NCBI RefSeq assembly: GCF_900167185.1
Contig: NZ_FUWM01000010.1
Location: 61,862-125,861, forward strand
DNA from: Selenihalanaerobacter shriftii
GTDB lineage: Bacteria; Bacillota; Halanaerobiia; Halobacteroidales; Acetohalobiaceae
Direction: 5' to 3'
DNA length: 64,000 bases
Part shown: one piece after another, positions 63,695 to 64,000 of the stretch
Layout: every line of letters starts with the position of its first letter
How positions within the stretch are numbered: the first letter of the stretch is position 1
Made by a program: the position numbers and the translations under genes
The notes under the pieces: model-generated
Database searches by the model: none
What the model was told of the DNA's origin: nothing
What the model saw: the letters and a program-made list of their open reading frames with translations, nothing else

Positions 63695-64000
63695 TGACAC
63701 ATACTTGTTCCTCTGATAAAATGTTAAGTAACCACACTTAAACATTAAGGAGGCACAAATATGCGTCAAAGTAATTATATCATAGAAAGAGAAAAAGGGA
63801 AACATTTAAAACTAGGAGCTCGTAAGATTATTGCTCATTTATATAATAAGCAAAATAAAAATTATAGTGAAATAGCCCGAGAAATGAACTGTCATAGGAC
63901 AACAATAAGCCGAGAAATAAAAAAGGGTTTAACTACTTTTAAAAACGCAGATTGGTCTGATAGAGAAGTTTATGTGCCAGAAATAGCCCAAGGGGTATAT
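63695..64000 (+). mobile_element. Left end of an IS30-family insertion sequence (runs off the window)
   Basis: The transposase gene plus its short leader. The left terminal inverted repeat probably lies in 63690-63720 (start TGACACATACTTG), but the right end is outside the window, so the boundary is a guess. Confidence 0.5.
63761..64000 (+). CDS. IS30-family transposase, N-terminal 80 residues
   Basis: The frame is open to the window end. KIIAHLYNKQNKNYSEIARE and MNCHRTTISREIKKG form the HTH_38 DNA-binding motif of IS30-type transposases. ATG 63761 has TAAGGAGG seven bases upstream. The DDE catalytic part would be beyond base 64000. Confidence 0.88.
   Translation, partial: MRQSNYIIEREKGKHLKLGARKIIAHLYNKQNKNYSEIAREMNCHRTTISREIKKGLTTFKNADWSDREVYVPEIAQGVY

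Overview
The window is an AT-rich chromosomal segment with almost every gene on the + strand. PolC, CodY, HslUV, FliY and the CheC/CheD chemotaxis proteins point to a Firmicute. An LptF/LptG-type permease, which serves outer-membrane LPS export, suggests a diderm lineage; Halanaerobiia (halophilic anaerobes) is my best guess, by inference and not by database search.

Layout. (1) 1-12.8 kb is housekeeping: lepB end, rbgA, rnhB, a small orphan, lptF-like, yraN, comM-like, dprA, smg (DUF494), topA, hslV, hslU, codY, then a strong terminator. The order resembles the Bacillus topA-clpQ-clpY-codY-flgB block, but trmFO and xerC are missing between topA and hslV. (2) 12.8-13.45 kb is a 640-base control region holding a cyclic-di-GMP-I (GEMM) riboswitch followed by an intrinsic terminator. 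(3) 13.4-45.5 kb is one enormous flagellar/chemotaxis operon: flgBC-fliEFGHIJ-motE-like-fliK-flgD-TIGR02530-flgE-flbD-motAB-fliL-fliM-fliY-fliOPQR-flhB-flhA (split in two)-flhF-flhG-PilZ/YcgR-cheA-cheW-cheC-cheD-membrane protein-fliA (sigma 28)-FapA-like-three small unknowns. (4) 45.6-63.7 kb is a translation, lipid and isoprenoid block: rpsB-tsf-pyrH-frr-ferredoxin-uppS-cdsA-ytvI-like-dxr-rseP-Cys-rich protein-HD protein-ispG-proS-glycosyltransferase-mgtC-polC. (5) The right edge enters an IS30-family transposase.

How it works together. The flagellar operon encodes the rod, hook, basal body, export gate, stator, switch and part of the chemotaxis core. Cyclic-di-GMP probably acts twice: at the RNA level through the riboswitch in front of flgB, and at the protein level through the PilZ/YcgR-like brake inside the operon. 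fliA then passes control on to late flagellar genes elsewhere.

Most notable: the riboswitch; flhA cut by an in-frame TAA exactly at the membrane/cytoplasmic domain linker; fliA with no ATG/GTG/TTG start but a well-spaced AUA, and mgtC with a well-spaced AUU; a TTGACA hexamer repeat array in front of flbD-motAB; an SD-hairpin-AUG arrangement before smg; and two unexplained structured intergenic elements, before flgE and before a small ferredoxin gene.
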